Shown one piece after another: positions 1-10,586 of a stretch of 64,000 bases of DNA. The stretch covers positions 2,427,001-2,491,000 of the forward strand of contig NZ_QZMU01000001.1 in assembly GCF_003932505.1 (NCBI RefSeq), read 5' to 3'. A program made the translations under genes and the position numbers. Positions within the stretch are counted from its first letter, which is position 1, and each line of letters starts with the position of its first letter. The DNA comes from Thiohalobacter thiocyanaticus (GTDB taxonomy: Bacteria; Pseudomonadota; Gammaproteobacteria; Thiohalobacterales; Thiohalobacteraceae). The notes beneath the pieces are model-generated. The model searched no databases and was not told the DNA's origin. It saw nothing but the letters and a program-made list of their open reading frames with translations.

Positions 1-1
1 C

Positions 2-34
2 TCCGACGCCCGGCACAAGCAGCGCCAGGGCTGA
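2..34 (+). CDS. rpmJ: 50S ribosomal protein L36, 3' end only
   Basis: Only the last ten codons are inside the window. They read SDARHKQRQG and a TGA stop, which matches the universal C-terminus of L36 (KHKQRQG in E. coli). Position directly upstream of rpsM is the normal place for rpmJ in gammaproteobacteria. The zinc-binding part of the protein lies outside the window, so nothing can be said about it. Confidence 0.85.
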   Translation, partial: SDARHKQRQG

Positions 35-81
35 GGCGGCATGTATGACCGCCGGGCCCGGGCAGGTTGCCTGCGTCCGGA

Positions 82-138
82 TTGATTTTTTGTTCATTGC
101 AAGATAGTCTTACGCGTTTCCCGTCACCGGGGCGTAAG
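82..138 (+). promoter_or_regulatory. rpsM leader with hairpin, possible promoter and S4 target
   Basis: The 125-base gap before rpsM has a T-rich stretch (TTGATT at 82-87) that could be a weak -35, and a 7-bp stem CTTACGC (109-115) / GCGTAAG (132-138) just before the ribosome-binding site AGGAGAGG. In E. coli the alpha-operon mRNA leader over the rpsM start folds into a pseudoknot bound by S4 for feedback control. Position makes this a candidate for the same role. I did not model the pseudoknot and the -10 is poor. Confidence 0.3.
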
Positions 139-159
139 TACGTGTAGCAGGAGAGGCTG

Positions 160-516
160 ATGGCCCGTATTGCAGGCATAAACATTCCCGTGCAGAAACA
201 TGCGGTTATAGCGCTGACATCGATCTATGGCGTGGGCCGGACACGGGCCAGGCAGATCTGCGACGCCGCCGGCGTCGCCCCCGACCGCAAGATCCGGGAT
301 CTGGACGACGGTGAGATCGAGGCCCTGCGCGCCGAGGTCGGCAAGTACGCCGTCGAGGGTGATCTTCGCCGAGAAATTTCTATGAATATCAAACGCTTGA
401 TGGATCTTGGCTGCTATCGCGGCCTGCGCCATCGGCGCGGGTTGCCGCTGCGTGGTCAGCGCACCCGGACCAATGCCCGCACCCGCAAGGGTCCGCGGCG
501 TCCGATTCGTCGTTAA
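160..516 (+). CDS. rpsM: 30S ribosomal protein S13
   Basis: Component of the 30S head that contacts tRNA and the 50S bridge. The 118-residue protein starts [10 protein letters not shown] and has the conserved helix-turn IYGVGRTRA and the basic C-terminal tail [15 protein letters not shown] typical of S13, at the usual length. A good Shine-Dalgarno (AGGAGAGG) precedes the ATG. First gene of the alpha operon, with rpsK 38 bases downstream. Confidence 0.97.
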   Translation: MARIAGINIPVQKHAVIALTSIYGVGRTRARQICDAAGVAPDRKIRDLDDGEIEALRAEVGKYAVEGDLRREISMNIKRLMDLGCYRGLRHRRGLPLRGQRTRTNARTRKGPRRPIRR

Positions 517-554
517 TATCAGTTAGTTACTGAATTCCAGGGTTAAATACAGCT

Positions 555-944
555 ATGGCTAAACCGGCAGCACGCCCCCGTAAGAAGGTGAAGAAGAATG
601 TGGTCGACGGTGTCGCTCACATCCAGGCTTCGTTCAACAACACCATCGTGACCATCTCCGACCGCCAGGGCAATGCCCTGTGCTGGGCCACGGCCGGCGG
701 TTCCGGCTTCCGTGGTTCGCGCAAGAGCACGCCCTTCGCAGCCCAGGTCGCGGCCGAGCGTGCCGGCAAGGTGGCCCTGGAGTACGGCATGAAGAACCTC
801 GACGTGATGGTCAAGGGACCGGGACCGGGCCGCGATTCCGCCGTGCGTGCGCTGCACGGGGTGGGATTCAAGATTACCAATATTCAGGACGTGACGCCGA
901 TTCCGCACAACGGCTGCCGTCCGCCCAAGAAACGTCGCGTCTAA
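555..944 (+). CDS. rpsK: 30S ribosomal protein S11
   Basis: Platform protein of the 30S subunit near the E and P sites. The 129-residue product has the basic N-terminus, [13 protein letters not shown], the [13 protein letters not shown] segment and the C-terminal [11 protein letters not shown] that define S11. The gene lies between rpsM and rpsD, 12 bases before the rpsD start, as in the standard alpha operon. Confidence 0.97.
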   Translation: MAKPAARPRKKVKKNVVDGVAHIQASFNNTIVTISDRQGNALCWATAGGSGFRGSRKSTPFAAQVAAERAGKVALEYGMKNLDVMVKGPGPGRDSAVRALHGVGFKITNIQDVTPIPHNGCRPPKKRRV

Positions 945-956
945 GCGGGAGTCGAC

Positions 957-1583
957 ATGGCCAAGTACGTAGGATCCAAATGCCGCCAGTGCCGCCGCGA
1001 GGGCACCAAGCTGTTCCTCAAGGGCGAGAAGTGCTACACCAGCAAGTGCCCGGTGGAGAACCGTCCGTTCCCGCCCGGCCAGCATGGCCAGCGCCGCACC
1101 CGCCTGTCGGATTACGCCCTGCAGCTGCGCGAGAAGCAGAAGCTGCGCCGTATCTACGGGGTGCTGGAAAAGCAGTTCCGCAGCTATTACAAGGAAGCCG
1201 CCCGCCGCAAGGGTTCGACCGGTGACAACCTGTTGCAACTGCTGGAATCGCGGCTGGACAATATCGTCTACCGCATGGGCTTTGCCGCTTCACGCAGCGA
1301 GGCGCGTCAGCTGGTTCGCCACAACGGCATCACCGTCAACGGCAGGAAGATGAACATCCCCTCCGCCCAGATCAGCCCCAATGACACCATCGGGCTGTCG
1401 GAGAAGGCGCGCGGGCAGTCCCGGGTGCAGGCCGCGATCGAGCTGGCGCAGCAGCGTGGATTTGCCGACTGGATCGATGTCGATCCCAAGAAGATGGAAG
1501 GCGTGTTCAAGGCCGCACCGGAACGCGGCGAACTGCCGTCGGATATCCAGGAACAGCTGGTCGTCGAGCTGTACTCCAAGTAA
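957..1583 (+). CDS. rpsD: 30S ribosomal protein S4, zinc-binding form
   Basis: Primary 16S rRNA binder that starts 30S assembly; in many bacteria it also represses its own operon. The 208-residue product has the N-terminal globular part and an S4 RNA-binding domain at about residues 97-160 ([14 protein letters not shown]). Cysteines 9, 12, 26 and 31 make the CxxC...CxxxxC zinc knuckle. The E. coli protein lacks this motif (its N-terminus is MARYLGPKLKLSRREG), so this is the C+ paralogue type. Start ATG is preceded by GGAG. Confidence 0.97.
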   Translation: MAKYVGSKCRQCRREGTKLFLKGEKCYTSKCPVENRPFPPGQHGQRRTRLSDYALQLREKQKLRRIYGVLEKQFRSYYKEAARRKGSTGDNLLQLLESRLDNIVYRMGFAASRSEARQLVRHNGITVNGRKMNIPSAQISPNDTIGLSEKARGQSRVQAAIELAQQRGFADWIDVDPKKMEGVFKAAPERGELPSDIQEQLVVELYSK

Positions 1584-1605
1584 TCCATAGGAGAGAGGAA
1601 ATTCC

Positions 1606-2604
1606 ATGCAGGGCAGTGTTACAGAATTCCTGAAACCCCGCATCGTTGACATCCAGCAGGTCAACGATCTTCGCGCCAGAGTCACCATCGAGCCGCTTGA
1701 GCGTGGCTTTGGTCATACACTGGGTAACGCCCTGCGTCGTATCCTGTTGTCCTCCATGCCGGGTGCCGCTGTCACCCAGGTAGAGATCGACGGGGTGCTG
1801 CACGAGTACTCCACCATGGAGGGGGTGCAGGAGGATGTGATCGACATCCTGCTGAACCTGAAGAACCTGGCCATCCGTCTGCACAACCGCGACGAAGCCA
1901 ACCTGAGCCTGAAGAAGAAAGGCCCGGGTCCGGTCACCGCGGGTGATATCGCGCTGGATCACGACGTCGAGATCGTCAATCCGGACTATGTCATTGCCCA
2001 CCTGACCCAGTCCGGTGAGCTGAACATGGTCCTCAAGGTCCGCAAGGGCCGGGGCTATGTGCCCGCCAACGCCCGCGCCGGCCTCGAGGACGACCGTCCC
2101 ATCGGCAATCTGCAGCTGGATGCCAGCTTCAGCCCGGTGAGCAAGGTCAGCTACACCGTCGACAGCGCGCGCGTCGAGCAGCGCACCGACCTGGACAAAC
2201 TGATCATCGATCTCGAGACCAACGGCACCATCGATCCGGAAGAGGCCATCCGCCGGGCTGCGACCATCCTTCAGGATCAGCTGTCGGTGTTCGTTGACCT
2301 GCAGGGCAAGGAAGAGGAGCAGAAGGAATCGGCTACCCCCGATATCGACCCCATCCTGCTGCGTCCGGTGGACGATCTGGAACTGACCGTTCGCTCTGCC
2401 AACTGCCTGAAGGCCGAGAGCATCTACTACATCGGCGATCTGATCCAGAAGACCGAGGTGGAACTGCTCAAGGCCCCGAACCTGGGCAAGAAGTCGCTCA
2501 CCGAGATCAAGGATGTGCTGGCCTCTCACGGCCTGTCTCTGGGTATGCGCCTGGACAACTGGCCGCCGCCGGGGCTGCGGGACAAGGATCGCGCGACCGC
2601 CTGA
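1606..2604 (+). CDS. rpoA: DNA-directed RNA polymerase subunit alpha
   Basis: Assembles the core polymerase and contacts UP elements and activators. The 332-residue protein has the N-terminal dimerisation domain (about 1-235, with [20 protein letters not shown]) and the C-terminal domain (about 250-320) with the DNA-contact segment [18 protein letters not shown] and [14 protein letters not shown], nearly identical to E. coli. A strong SD (TAGGAGAGAGG) precedes the ATG. It is placed between rpsD and rplQ, where alpha is always found in proteobacteria. Confidence 0.98.
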   Translation: MQGSVTEFLKPRIVDIQQVNDLRARVTIEPLERGFGHTLGNALRRILLSSMPGAAVTQVEIDGVLHEYSTMEGVQEDVIDILLNLKNLAIRLHNRDEANLSLKKKGPGPVTAGDIALDHDVEIVNPDYVIAHLTQSGELNMVLKVRKGRGYVPANARAGLEDDRPIGNLQLDASFSPVSKVSYTVDSARVEQRTDLDKLIIDLETNGTIDPEEAIRRAATILQDQLSVFVDLQGKEEEQKESATPDIDPILLRPVDDLELTVRSANCLKAESIYYIGDLIQKTEVELLKAPNLGKKSLTEIKDVLASHGLSLGMRLDNWPPPGLRDKDRATA

Positions 2605-2673
2605 TGCGGTGTGGATTGTATTGACCGGGCGCGGACAGCCGCGTCTGTATTCTGGGATTTGAGGTAACGACCA

Positions 2674-3069
2674 ATGCGACATCGCAAGAGTGGACGCCAG
2701 TTAAACCGCAACAGCTCGCACCGCAAGGCCATGTTCCGCAACATGGCGGCGTCGCTGCTGCGTCACGAAGTGATCACTACCACCCTGCCCAAGGCCAAGG
2801 AACTGCGTCGGGTGGCCGAGCCGCTGATCACCATGGCCAAGAACGATTCCGTGCACCAGCGCCGCCTGGCCTTCTCGCGCCTGCGCGACCGTGAGGCGGT
2901 TACCAAGCTGTTCGACGAACTGGGTCCGCGCTATCAGGCCCGTCCCGGCGGTTACCTGCGCATCCTCAAGATGGGCTACCGTGCCGGCGACTCCGCGCCC
3001 ATGGCCCTGGTCGAGCTGGTTGACCGTCCCGAGGCCGGTGTCGAGGAAGGCGCCGAGGCAGCTGAATAG
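2674..3069 (+). CDS. rplQ: 50S ribosomal protein L17
   Basis: Large-subunit protein near the exit tunnel. The 131-residue product starts [20 protein letters not shown] and contains [20 protein letters not shown] and the [20 protein letters not shown] segment, all diagnostic of L17. It ends in an acidic tail ([12 protein letters not shown]). Last gene of the alpha operon; the operon terminator follows 22 bases after the stop. Confidence 0.97.
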   Translation: MRHRKSGRQLNRNSSHRKAMFRNMAASLLRHEVITTTLPKAKELRRVAEPLITMAKNDSVHQRRLAFSRLRDREAVTKLFDELGPRYQARPGGYLRILKMGYRAGDSAPMALVELVDRPEAGVEEGAEAAE

Positions 3070-3090
3070 TTTTTCTGCCTGCGGATACAG

Positions 3091-3117
3091 AAAAGCCGGG
3101 CCTGCCCCGGCTTTTTT
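3091..3117 (+). terminator. Rho-independent terminator of the alpha operon
   Basis: A perfect 10-bp stem AAAAGCCGGG (3091-3100) and CCCGGCTTTT (3106-3115) with loop CCTGC is followed by a continued T run (TTTTTT from 3112). It lies 22 bases after the rplQ stop and ends the ribosomal transcript. Confidence 0.92.
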
Positions 3118-3124
3118 GTGTCCG

Positions 3125-3276
3125 GAGGAGAGGCAGGATACAGGAGTGTAGGCCGGAATAAGGGCTACAGGCCCGTTTCCGGCGTCGGCCGGATTTGCCG
3201 GGAGCACTGCGCATGTCCAGGCCTGCAGTCTGGCAGAAGGTGCTGCTTGTATCCTGTCTCCTGACTCTTGTATCTT
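3125..3276. repeat. Nested inverted repeat before the SAM hydrolase gene
   Basis: The left arm has GGCAGGATACAGGAG (3131-3146) and the right arm has the complementary CTTGTATCCTGTCTCC (3246-3261). Inside, at 3148-3181, is a GTAGGCCGGAATAAGGGC hairpin module whose reverse complement recurs at 37937-37971. The module starts with GTAG like enterobacterial REP sequences. The arm covers almost the whole gap between the rplQ terminator and the next gene. Confidence 0.6.
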
Positions 3277-3283
3277 CATCCCC

Positions 3284-4018
3284 GTGATCGTCCTTTTCAC
3301 CGACTTCGGCCTGGAAGACCCCTACATCGGCCAGATGCAGGCCGTGCTCCATCGCGACGCGCCCGGTGTTCCGCAGGTCAACCTGTTCGCCCATGCCCCG
3401 AACTTCGACCCCCATGCCGGTGCCTACCTGCTGGCGGCCTATTGTGAGGAATTCCCCGCCGGTACGGTGTTTCTGTCCATTGTGGACCCGGGCGTGGGCA
3501 GCACCCGTCGTCCCTGCGTGGTGAGGGTGGACGGACGCTGGTTCGTGGGCCCTGACAACGGCCTGTTCAACGTGATCGCCATGCGGGCGCAGACGCTGGA
3601 ATGGTGGGATATCGACTGGTGCCCGCCGCGGCTGTCAGCGAGCTTTCACGGCCGTGACCTGTTCGCTCCGGTGGCGGCGCGCATTGCCTGCGGCGAAGCG
3701 GTGCCGGGTGTGGTCGCAGATCCGGCCGAACGTATCCTGCCCGGCTGGCCGCCGGAACTGGCGCAGGTGATCTATATCGATCACTACGGCAACGCCATGA
3801 CCGGCATCCGCGCTGCCAGTCTTGAGGGGGATGTGGAACTCGAGGTAGGTGTGCACCGGCTGCGCCGGGCCGAGACCTTCAGTGCGGTGCCGCCGGGTGA
3901 GGCCTTCTGGTACGAGAACGCCAACGGCCTGGTCGAGATCGCGGTCAACCAGGGGCATGCCGCGATCCGGCTGGGGTTGAGCCTGGGCGAGCGGGTGCAT
4001 TTCTCCGGGCGGTTATAG
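3284..4018 (+). CDS. SAM hydroxide adenosyltransferase family protein (DUF62)
   Basis: Members of this family cleave S-adenosylmethionine to adenosine and methionine with a water-derived hydroxide; the fluorinase and chlorinase are relatives. The 244-residue protein begins VIVLFTDFG and shows the family motifs TDFGLEDPYIG (residues 5-15), VDPGVGSTRRP (about 69-79), GPDNGLF (about 88-94) and IDHYGNAMTG (about 164-173). The GTG start follows a repeat and has no clear SD, so the exact start is uncertain. Physiological role in bacteria is poorly known; no pathway is implied by its neighbours. Confidence 0.8.
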   Translation: MIVLFTDFGLEDPYIGQMQAVLHRDAPGVPQVNLFAHAPNFDPHAGAYLLAAYCEEFPAGTVFLSIVDPGVGSTRRPCVVRVDGRWFVGPDNGLFNVIAMRAQTLEWWDIDWCPPRLSASFHGRDLFAPVAARIACGEAVPGVVADPAERILPGWPPELAQVIYIDHYGNAMTGIRAASLEGDVELEVGVHRLRRAETFSAVPPGEAFWYENANGLVEIAVNQGHAAIRLGLSLGERVHFSGRL

Positions 4019-4030
4019 GAACTGGGGTGG

Positions 4031-4213
4031 CGCTAACGCAGAGGACGCAGAGGCGCGGAGACGCGAAGACCAGCGAAATTCCAGATTATCTCGTCATTGC
4101 GAGGCGCGCAGCGCCGCGGCAATCTCTGGCTGACTATTCTGCAGTACGAGATTGCTTCGCTGCGCTCGCAATGACGAAGTGGTTACTTTGCGCCTCCGCG
4201 CCTCCGCGTTAAA
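4031..4213. repeat. Nested palindrome with ACGCAGAGG-type arms
   Basis: The outer left arm (4031-4068) is built of 9-base units like ACGCAGAGG; the right arm (4195-4213) is its rough complement, CGCCTCCGCGCCTCCGCG. Inside are CGTCATTGCGAGGCGCGC at 4092-4109 and its inverted partner GCGCTCGCAATGACG at 4162-4176. The inner hairpin has the loop core GCGCAGCG at 4106-4113. The element fills the gap between two convergent stops, ending one base before the uvrA stop. Confidence 0.8.
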
Positions 4214-4214
4214 A

Positions 4215-7058
<2,844 letters not shown>

Positions 7059-7087
7059 GCCGTTTTCCGCCGTAAATCGAACCTGCT

Positions 7088-7117
7088 ACTATACGTCGCT
7101 TTCCCGGTCATCGGCAA
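7088..7117 (-). promoter_or_regulatory. Candidate sigma70 promoter for uvrA
   Basis: On the minus strand TTGCCG (7117-7112) and TATAGT (7093-7088) are 18 bases apart, about 30 bases before the uvrA start. I see no LexA box (CTGT-N8-ACAG) in the gap, so SOS control is not supported here. Confidence 0.5.
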
Positions 7118-7132
7118 AAGGTTATCCCCGGC

Positions 7133-8537
7133 GTGTCAGGCAGCCCCGAGCAGCATCCGAACATGACCCGCGGCGAGCGCCGTGCGGCGGTCTCGCTGGC
7201 GGGCATCTTCGCCGTGCGCATGCTGGGCCTGTTCATGATCCTGCCGGTATTCACCCTCTACGCCGATGACTTCGCCGGCGCCACCCCGACCCTGATCGGA
7301 CTGGCCATCGGCGCCTATGGCTTCACCCAGGCCCTGCTGCAGATTCCCTTCGGACTGCTGTCGGACCGCTTCGGGCGCAAGCGCATCATCGCCATCGGGC
7401 TGCTCCTGTTCGCCCTGGGCAGCGTGGTGGCCGCGCTGGCCGACAGCATCTGGGGGGTGATCCTGGGCCGGGCCCTGCAGGGCGCGGGGGCGATCGCCGC
7501 GGCGGTCATGGCCCTGGCCGCTGACCTCACCCGGGAGGAGCACCGCACCAAGGCCATGGCCGTGATCGGTATGAGCATCGGTCTGTCCTTCGCCCTGGCC
7601 CTGGTGCTCGGGCCCTGGCTGGGGCACTGGGTCGGCCTGTCCGGGATCTTCTGGCTGACCGCGGGCCTGGCCCTGCTGGCCCTGGTGATCCTGCGCTGGT
7701 CCGTGCCGCAGCCGGTGGTGAGCCGGCCGCACCGGGATGCCGAACCCATCCCGGCCCAGTTCCTGGCCGTGCTGCGTGACAGCCGGCTGTTGCGGCTGGA
7801 TTACGGCATCCTGTCGCTGCACCTGATTCTGACCGCCAGCTTCGTCAGCCTGCCGCTGGTGCTGCGGGACAACCTCGGCCTGGCCCCGGCCCAGCATGCC
7901 TGGCTGTACCTGCCGGTGCTGGTGCTGTCGGTTGCGGTCATGATTCCCTTCGTCATCCAGGCCGAGAAACAGCAGCGGATGAAGCCGGTGTTCCTGGCCG
8001 CCATCGCCATGGTCCTGATCGCCGAACTGGCGCTGGCGCAGTGGCAGGACCGGCTGGCCGGCCTGGCAGTCGCCCTGTTCGTGTTCTATGTGGGATTCAA
8101 TATCCTGGAGGCGACCCTGCCCTCGCTGATTTCCAAAACGGCCCCGGCCGACAGCAAGGGCACGGCCATGGGTTTCTATTCCAGCTCCCAGTTCCTCGGG
8201 GCCTTCATCGGCGGCGGTCTGGGCGGGGCGGTACACGGGCGCTTCGGTGCCACCGGGGTGTTTCTGGCCTGTGCCCTGGCTGCGCTGGTCTGGCTGGTCG
8301 TGGCGCTGGGCATGCGCAGTCCGCGCTACCTGGCCAGCCGCGTGGTCGGGGTCGGTCGGATCAGCCCGCCACAGGCCCGGGAACTGGCGCATGAGTTGTG
8401 CGGGGGTCGCGGGCGTGGTCGAGGCGGTGGTCGTCGCCGAGGACGAGACGGCCTATCTCAAACTGGATCCCGGGACCCTGGACGAGGCCGCCCTGGAAAC
8501 GCTGCTCGCGCGCCGGAGCCCGGCGGTGGGGGGCTGA
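7133..8537 (+). CDS. MFS transporter with C-terminal YAM-like domain, frame broken
   Basis: Inner-membrane drug/proton antiporter-type carrier resembling YajR. About 12 membrane segments run to residue 400, with the MFS motif [14 protein letters not shown] near residue 77. The C-terminal soluble part is split. One frame reads to RELAHELC, then the YAM-type sequence [19 protein letters not shown] continues in the next frame to a stop at 8537. Removing one G from the run GGGGG at 8402-8406 restores 467 residues. Without the repair the frame runs on to 8632 with arginine/glycine-rich junk. Start is GTG 7133 or ATG 7163. The gene lies between uvrA and ssb, a common arrangement. No substrate can be named. 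Confidence 0.8.
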
Positions 8538-8556
8538 GCGGGGCGGTCGCGGGCAT

Positions 8557-8585
8557 TTGCCGGGGCGGGCGAATCCCCCTATTAT
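8557..8585 (+). promoter_or_regulatory. Candidate sigma70 promoter for ssb
   Basis: TTGCCG (8557-8562) and TATTAT (8580-8585) are separated by 17 bases. This gives a leader of about 120 bases before the ssb start. No LexA operator was recognised. Confidence 0.5.
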
Positions 8586-8712
8586 GGTCAGCTTGCGGCA
8601 CCCTGGTCTGGACTGTTCATGTCCTGCCGTAGCGAGGGCGTATCGGCGTCCGCAGCAGGTCGTTAATAACAGTCCGGGCCGGACGGATAATTCAGACAGT
8701 CAGGAGAAACGC

Positions 8713-9171
8713 ATGGCGCGCGGTATCAACAAGGTGATTCTGGTCGGCAATCTGGGCAAGGATCCCGAGGTCCGGTACATGCCCAGCGGCGGGGCCGTGG
8801 CCAACGTCACGCTGGCCACCTCGGACCAATGGAAGGACAAGCAGACCGGCGAGCAGCGCGAGCGCACGGAATGGCACAATGTGGTGTTCTACCAGCGCCT
8901 GGCCGAGATCGTCGGCGAGTACCTGAAGAAGGGCTCGCAGGTCTATGTCGAGGGCAGTCTGCGCACCCGCAAGTGGCAGGACAAGAACGGCAACGACCGC
9001 TATACCACCGAGATCATCGCCAACGAGATGCAGATGCTGGGCGGTCGTGGCGGCGGTGGCGGCGGCAGTGCCAGCTACAACAGCAGCAAGGCCCCCGCGG
9101 CCGAGAGCCAGGCCGGCGGCGGTTCAGGCGGCGGCTTCGACGAGGGCTTTGACGACGATATCCCGTTCTGA
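8713..9171 (+). CDS. ssb: Single-stranded DNA-binding protein
   Basis: Coats single-stranded DNA in replication, repair and recombination. The 152-residue protein has an OB fold (about 1-108) starting [21 protein letters not shown] with [13 protein letters not shown] and [18 protein letters not shown] glycine-rich linker follows, then the acidic tail FDDDIPF that recruits partner proteins. SD AGGAGAAA precedes the ATG. It is adjacent to uvrA, apart from the MFS gene, as in many gammaproteobacteria. Confidence 0.97.
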   Translation: MARGINKVILVGNLGKDPEVRYMPSGGAVANVTLATSDQWKDKQTGEQRERTEWHNVVFYQRLAEIVGEYLKKGSQVYVEGSLRTRKWQDKNGNDRYTTEIIANEMQMLGGRGGGGGGSASYNSSKAPAAESQAGGGSGGGFDEGFDDDIPF

Positions 9172-9175
9172 CGAG

Positions 9176-9258
9176 GCAGGATGGGTGGAGGCGCTTGCGC
9201 CACAACCCATCGCCGTACCGGCCACAGAATGGGTTGCGCTATGCTCCACCCATCCTGC
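9176..9258. repeat. GCAGGATGGGT inverted-repeat hairpin after ssb
   Basis: GCAGGATGGGTGGAG (9176-9190) pairs with CTCCACCCATCCTGC (9244-9258), and the internal ACAACCCAT pairs with ATGGGTTGCG. A single REP-like relative, GTAGGATGGATGGAG, occurs at 36954. It starts 5 bases after the ssb stop and could form the 3' end of that transcript, although there is no T run. Confidence 0.65.
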
Positions 9259-9272
9259 GAACTGCTCCCGTC

Positions 9273-9473
9273 TCACAATCCCGCCTCCCGTAACGCCGCC
9301 AGCTGGCGGCGCTTCTGCAGCAGTAGGGCATCATAGGCCTGGCTGAGCGCCCGTTCGTAGGCACAGTCACCGTCCAGTCCCATGGTTCTCAGGCGGCGTT
9401 CCAGTTGCGCGATCTCCTGACGGATTTCCCGGGGGCAGGACGGGTGGCTCGGGACGGCTGTGATGGTTTTCAT
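9273..9473 (-). CDS. Small protein of unknown function
   Basis: A 66-residue product starting MKTITAVPSHPSC, preceded by a purine-rich GGAGAAGGAA. An upstream in-frame ATG at 9485 would add four residues. The body (IRQEIAQLERRLRTM...ALSQAYDALLLQKRRQLAAL) looks like an amphipathic helical hairpin. No family was recognised. It is transcribed toward ssb and divergently from the dcw promoter. Its coding-like composition and the SD-like purines support translation, but not strongly. Confidence 0.5.
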   Translation of the reverse strand: MKTITAVPSHPSCPREIRQEIAQLERRLRTMGLDGDCAYERALSQAYDALLLQKRRQLAALREAGL

Positions 9474-9763
9474 TTCCTTCTCCATGCATTGTTTTCCCCA
9501 CACTAGCCGGCGAATGTGACCGCAGGATGACGGTGGGCGGGGCCACCGGGTGGGATTTTACTCCCGGCCGCAGGACACTGCCGGGCGGTTGTATCTATTT
9601 GTTTTTCTGGCTATTTCCCGTTTAACCTTAATTATTTTATGAGGTTATATATATAACCAACTGATTATCCTTGACAATAACGGCTTCACCCTCCCGATGC
9701 CGAGCTCAGCTATAACCAATTGAAATTTCTTGAGGAATTTCTCGCGTTTTTTCCCGAATTCGC

Positions 9764-9792
9764 TTGACGCCTTCAGCTTCCCTACCTATAGT
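9764..9792 (+). promoter_or_regulatory. Main dcw promoter (Pmra), sigma70
   Basis: TTGACG (9764-9769) and TATAGT (9787-9792) are exactly 17 bases apart, close to consensus. Transcription would begin near 9799, inside the MraZ boxes. This rules out the longer mraZ reading frame beginning at 9730. Confidence 0.85.
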
Positions 9793-9825
9793 GTCGAAAA
9801 GTGGGATGAAGTGGTAGAAAGTGGA
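9791..9825 (+). promoter_or_regulatory. MraZ operator: GTGGN boxes at 10-bp spacing
   Basis: GTGGG (9801), GTGGT (9811) and GTGGA (9821) follow each other at exactly 10 bases, with a poorer GTGTC at 9791. MraZ in E. coli binds direct TGGGN-type repeats with 5-bp spacers next to its own promoter to repress dcw. The boxes overlap the predicted start of transcription, so the same feedback is likely. Confidence 0.85.
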
Positions 9826-9849
9826 AAAAAGAGGATAACGGGGGGATTC

Positions 9850-10302
9850 TTGTCCGATTCCGGGGGGCAGACCATCAATCTGGATGCCAAGGGTCGCATG
9901 GCGTTGCCGACGGGCTATCGCCAGGGCCTGATTGCCAGATGTGAAGGGCGGATGGTGCTGACCATCCACCATGACGGTTGCCTGTTGCTGTATCCCGCCC
10001 CCGAATGGGAGGAGATCGAGCGCAAGCTGATTCGTCTCCCCAACCAGAACCCCGCCGTTCGCCGGCTCCAGCGCATGCTGCTGGGCCATGCCACCGAAGT
10101 TGAAATGGACAGTCATGGTCGCATCCTCCTGCCGTCCCGGCTGCGCGAATTCGCCAACCTGGAGAAGAGGGTAGTCCTGGCCAACCTGGTCAACAAGTTT
10201 GAAATCTGGAACGAGGAGGCCTGGGCGAAGGATCGCGAGCGCTGGATCAACGAGGGCGGGACGGAATCGGTTCCGGAAGTACTCGACAATCTGAGTATCT
10301 AG
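9850..10302 (+). CDS. mraZ: Transcriptional regulator MraZ
   Basis: DNA-binding ring protein of the SpoVT-AbrB fold that represses the division and cell-wall cluster. With TTG at 9850 the protein is 150 residues and begins MSDSGGQTINLDAKGRMALP. The two repeats are visible at about residues 8-50 (DAKGRMALPTGYR) and 87-130 (DSHGRILLPSRLREF...NKFEIWNEEAW). The TTG start is chosen because Pmra and its boxes lie at 9764-9825, downstream of the first ATG. A GGGGGGA run precedes it. The TAG stop lies in the left arm of a large palindrome. Confidence 0.92.
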   Translation: MSDSGGQTINLDAKGRMALPTGYRQGLIARCEGRMVLTIHHDGCLLLYPAPEWEEIERKLIRLPNQNPAVRRLQRMLLGHATEVEMDSHGRILLPSRLREFANLEKRVVLANLVNKFEIWNEEAWAKDRERWINEGGTESVPEVLDNLSI

Positions 10303-10586
10303 GGCCTGCTGGTGCCCGCCACACCATGGCGTTGCTGCACCAAAAGGCGCCAGACAATACCCAAAGGGCATAAAGGCGCGAGGAGTGAAGCTTGGTCATT
10401 CCAAATGAACGACGAGCAACGCGGTATGGCGCCTTTTGGTGCGCAACCCGGAGGGACGGGGTCCATTTGCTGCGAGTCTACGTTGCGCCTCGCTTATGTA
10501 CAGCAAGTACACCGCACTCAGCGCGCCTTGACTCGCAGCAAATGGACCTCCGTCGCCATGGTGTGGCGGGCGCCAGCAGGCCCTAG
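10299..10586. repeat. Large nested palindrome between mraZ and rsmH
   Basis: 33-base arms at 10299-10331 and 10554-10586 pair with one mismatch (CTAGGGCCTGCTGGT... and ...GCCAGCAGGCCCTAG). Within are two more inverted pairs. GCACCAAAAGGCGCCA at 10337-10352 pairs with TGGCGCCTTTTGGTGC at 10427-10442. GTCCATTTGCTGCGAGTC near 10461-10478 pairs with GACTCGCAGCAAATGGAC near 10530-10547. The shape is a closing stem with two inner hairpins. The arms begin at the mraZ stop and end on the first base of rsmH. Confidence 0.85.

Larger units (their letters stand above)
9474..9849 (+). other. AT-rich spacer before mraZ
   Basis: No gene is convincing here. The first 120 bases are GC-rich and featureless. 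From 9590 the DNA is AT-rich and holds a perfect 16-base palindrome GGTTATATATATAACC at 9643-9658, of unknown meaning. The last 90 bases are the mraZ promoter and operator. Confidence 0.5.

Noticed and set aside
4027..4212. Short ORFs inside the nested repeats (for example at 4027 and 57888)
   Set aside because: They consist of translated repeat sequence and recur only because the repeats recur.
7059..7132. LexA box upstream of uvrA
   Set aside because: No CTGT-N8-ACAG or close match is present in the divergent gap.
9730..9849. Longer mraZ start at ATG 9730
   Set aside because: The extra 40 residues have no counterpart in MraZ, and a strong promoter with MraZ boxes lies inside that stretch.
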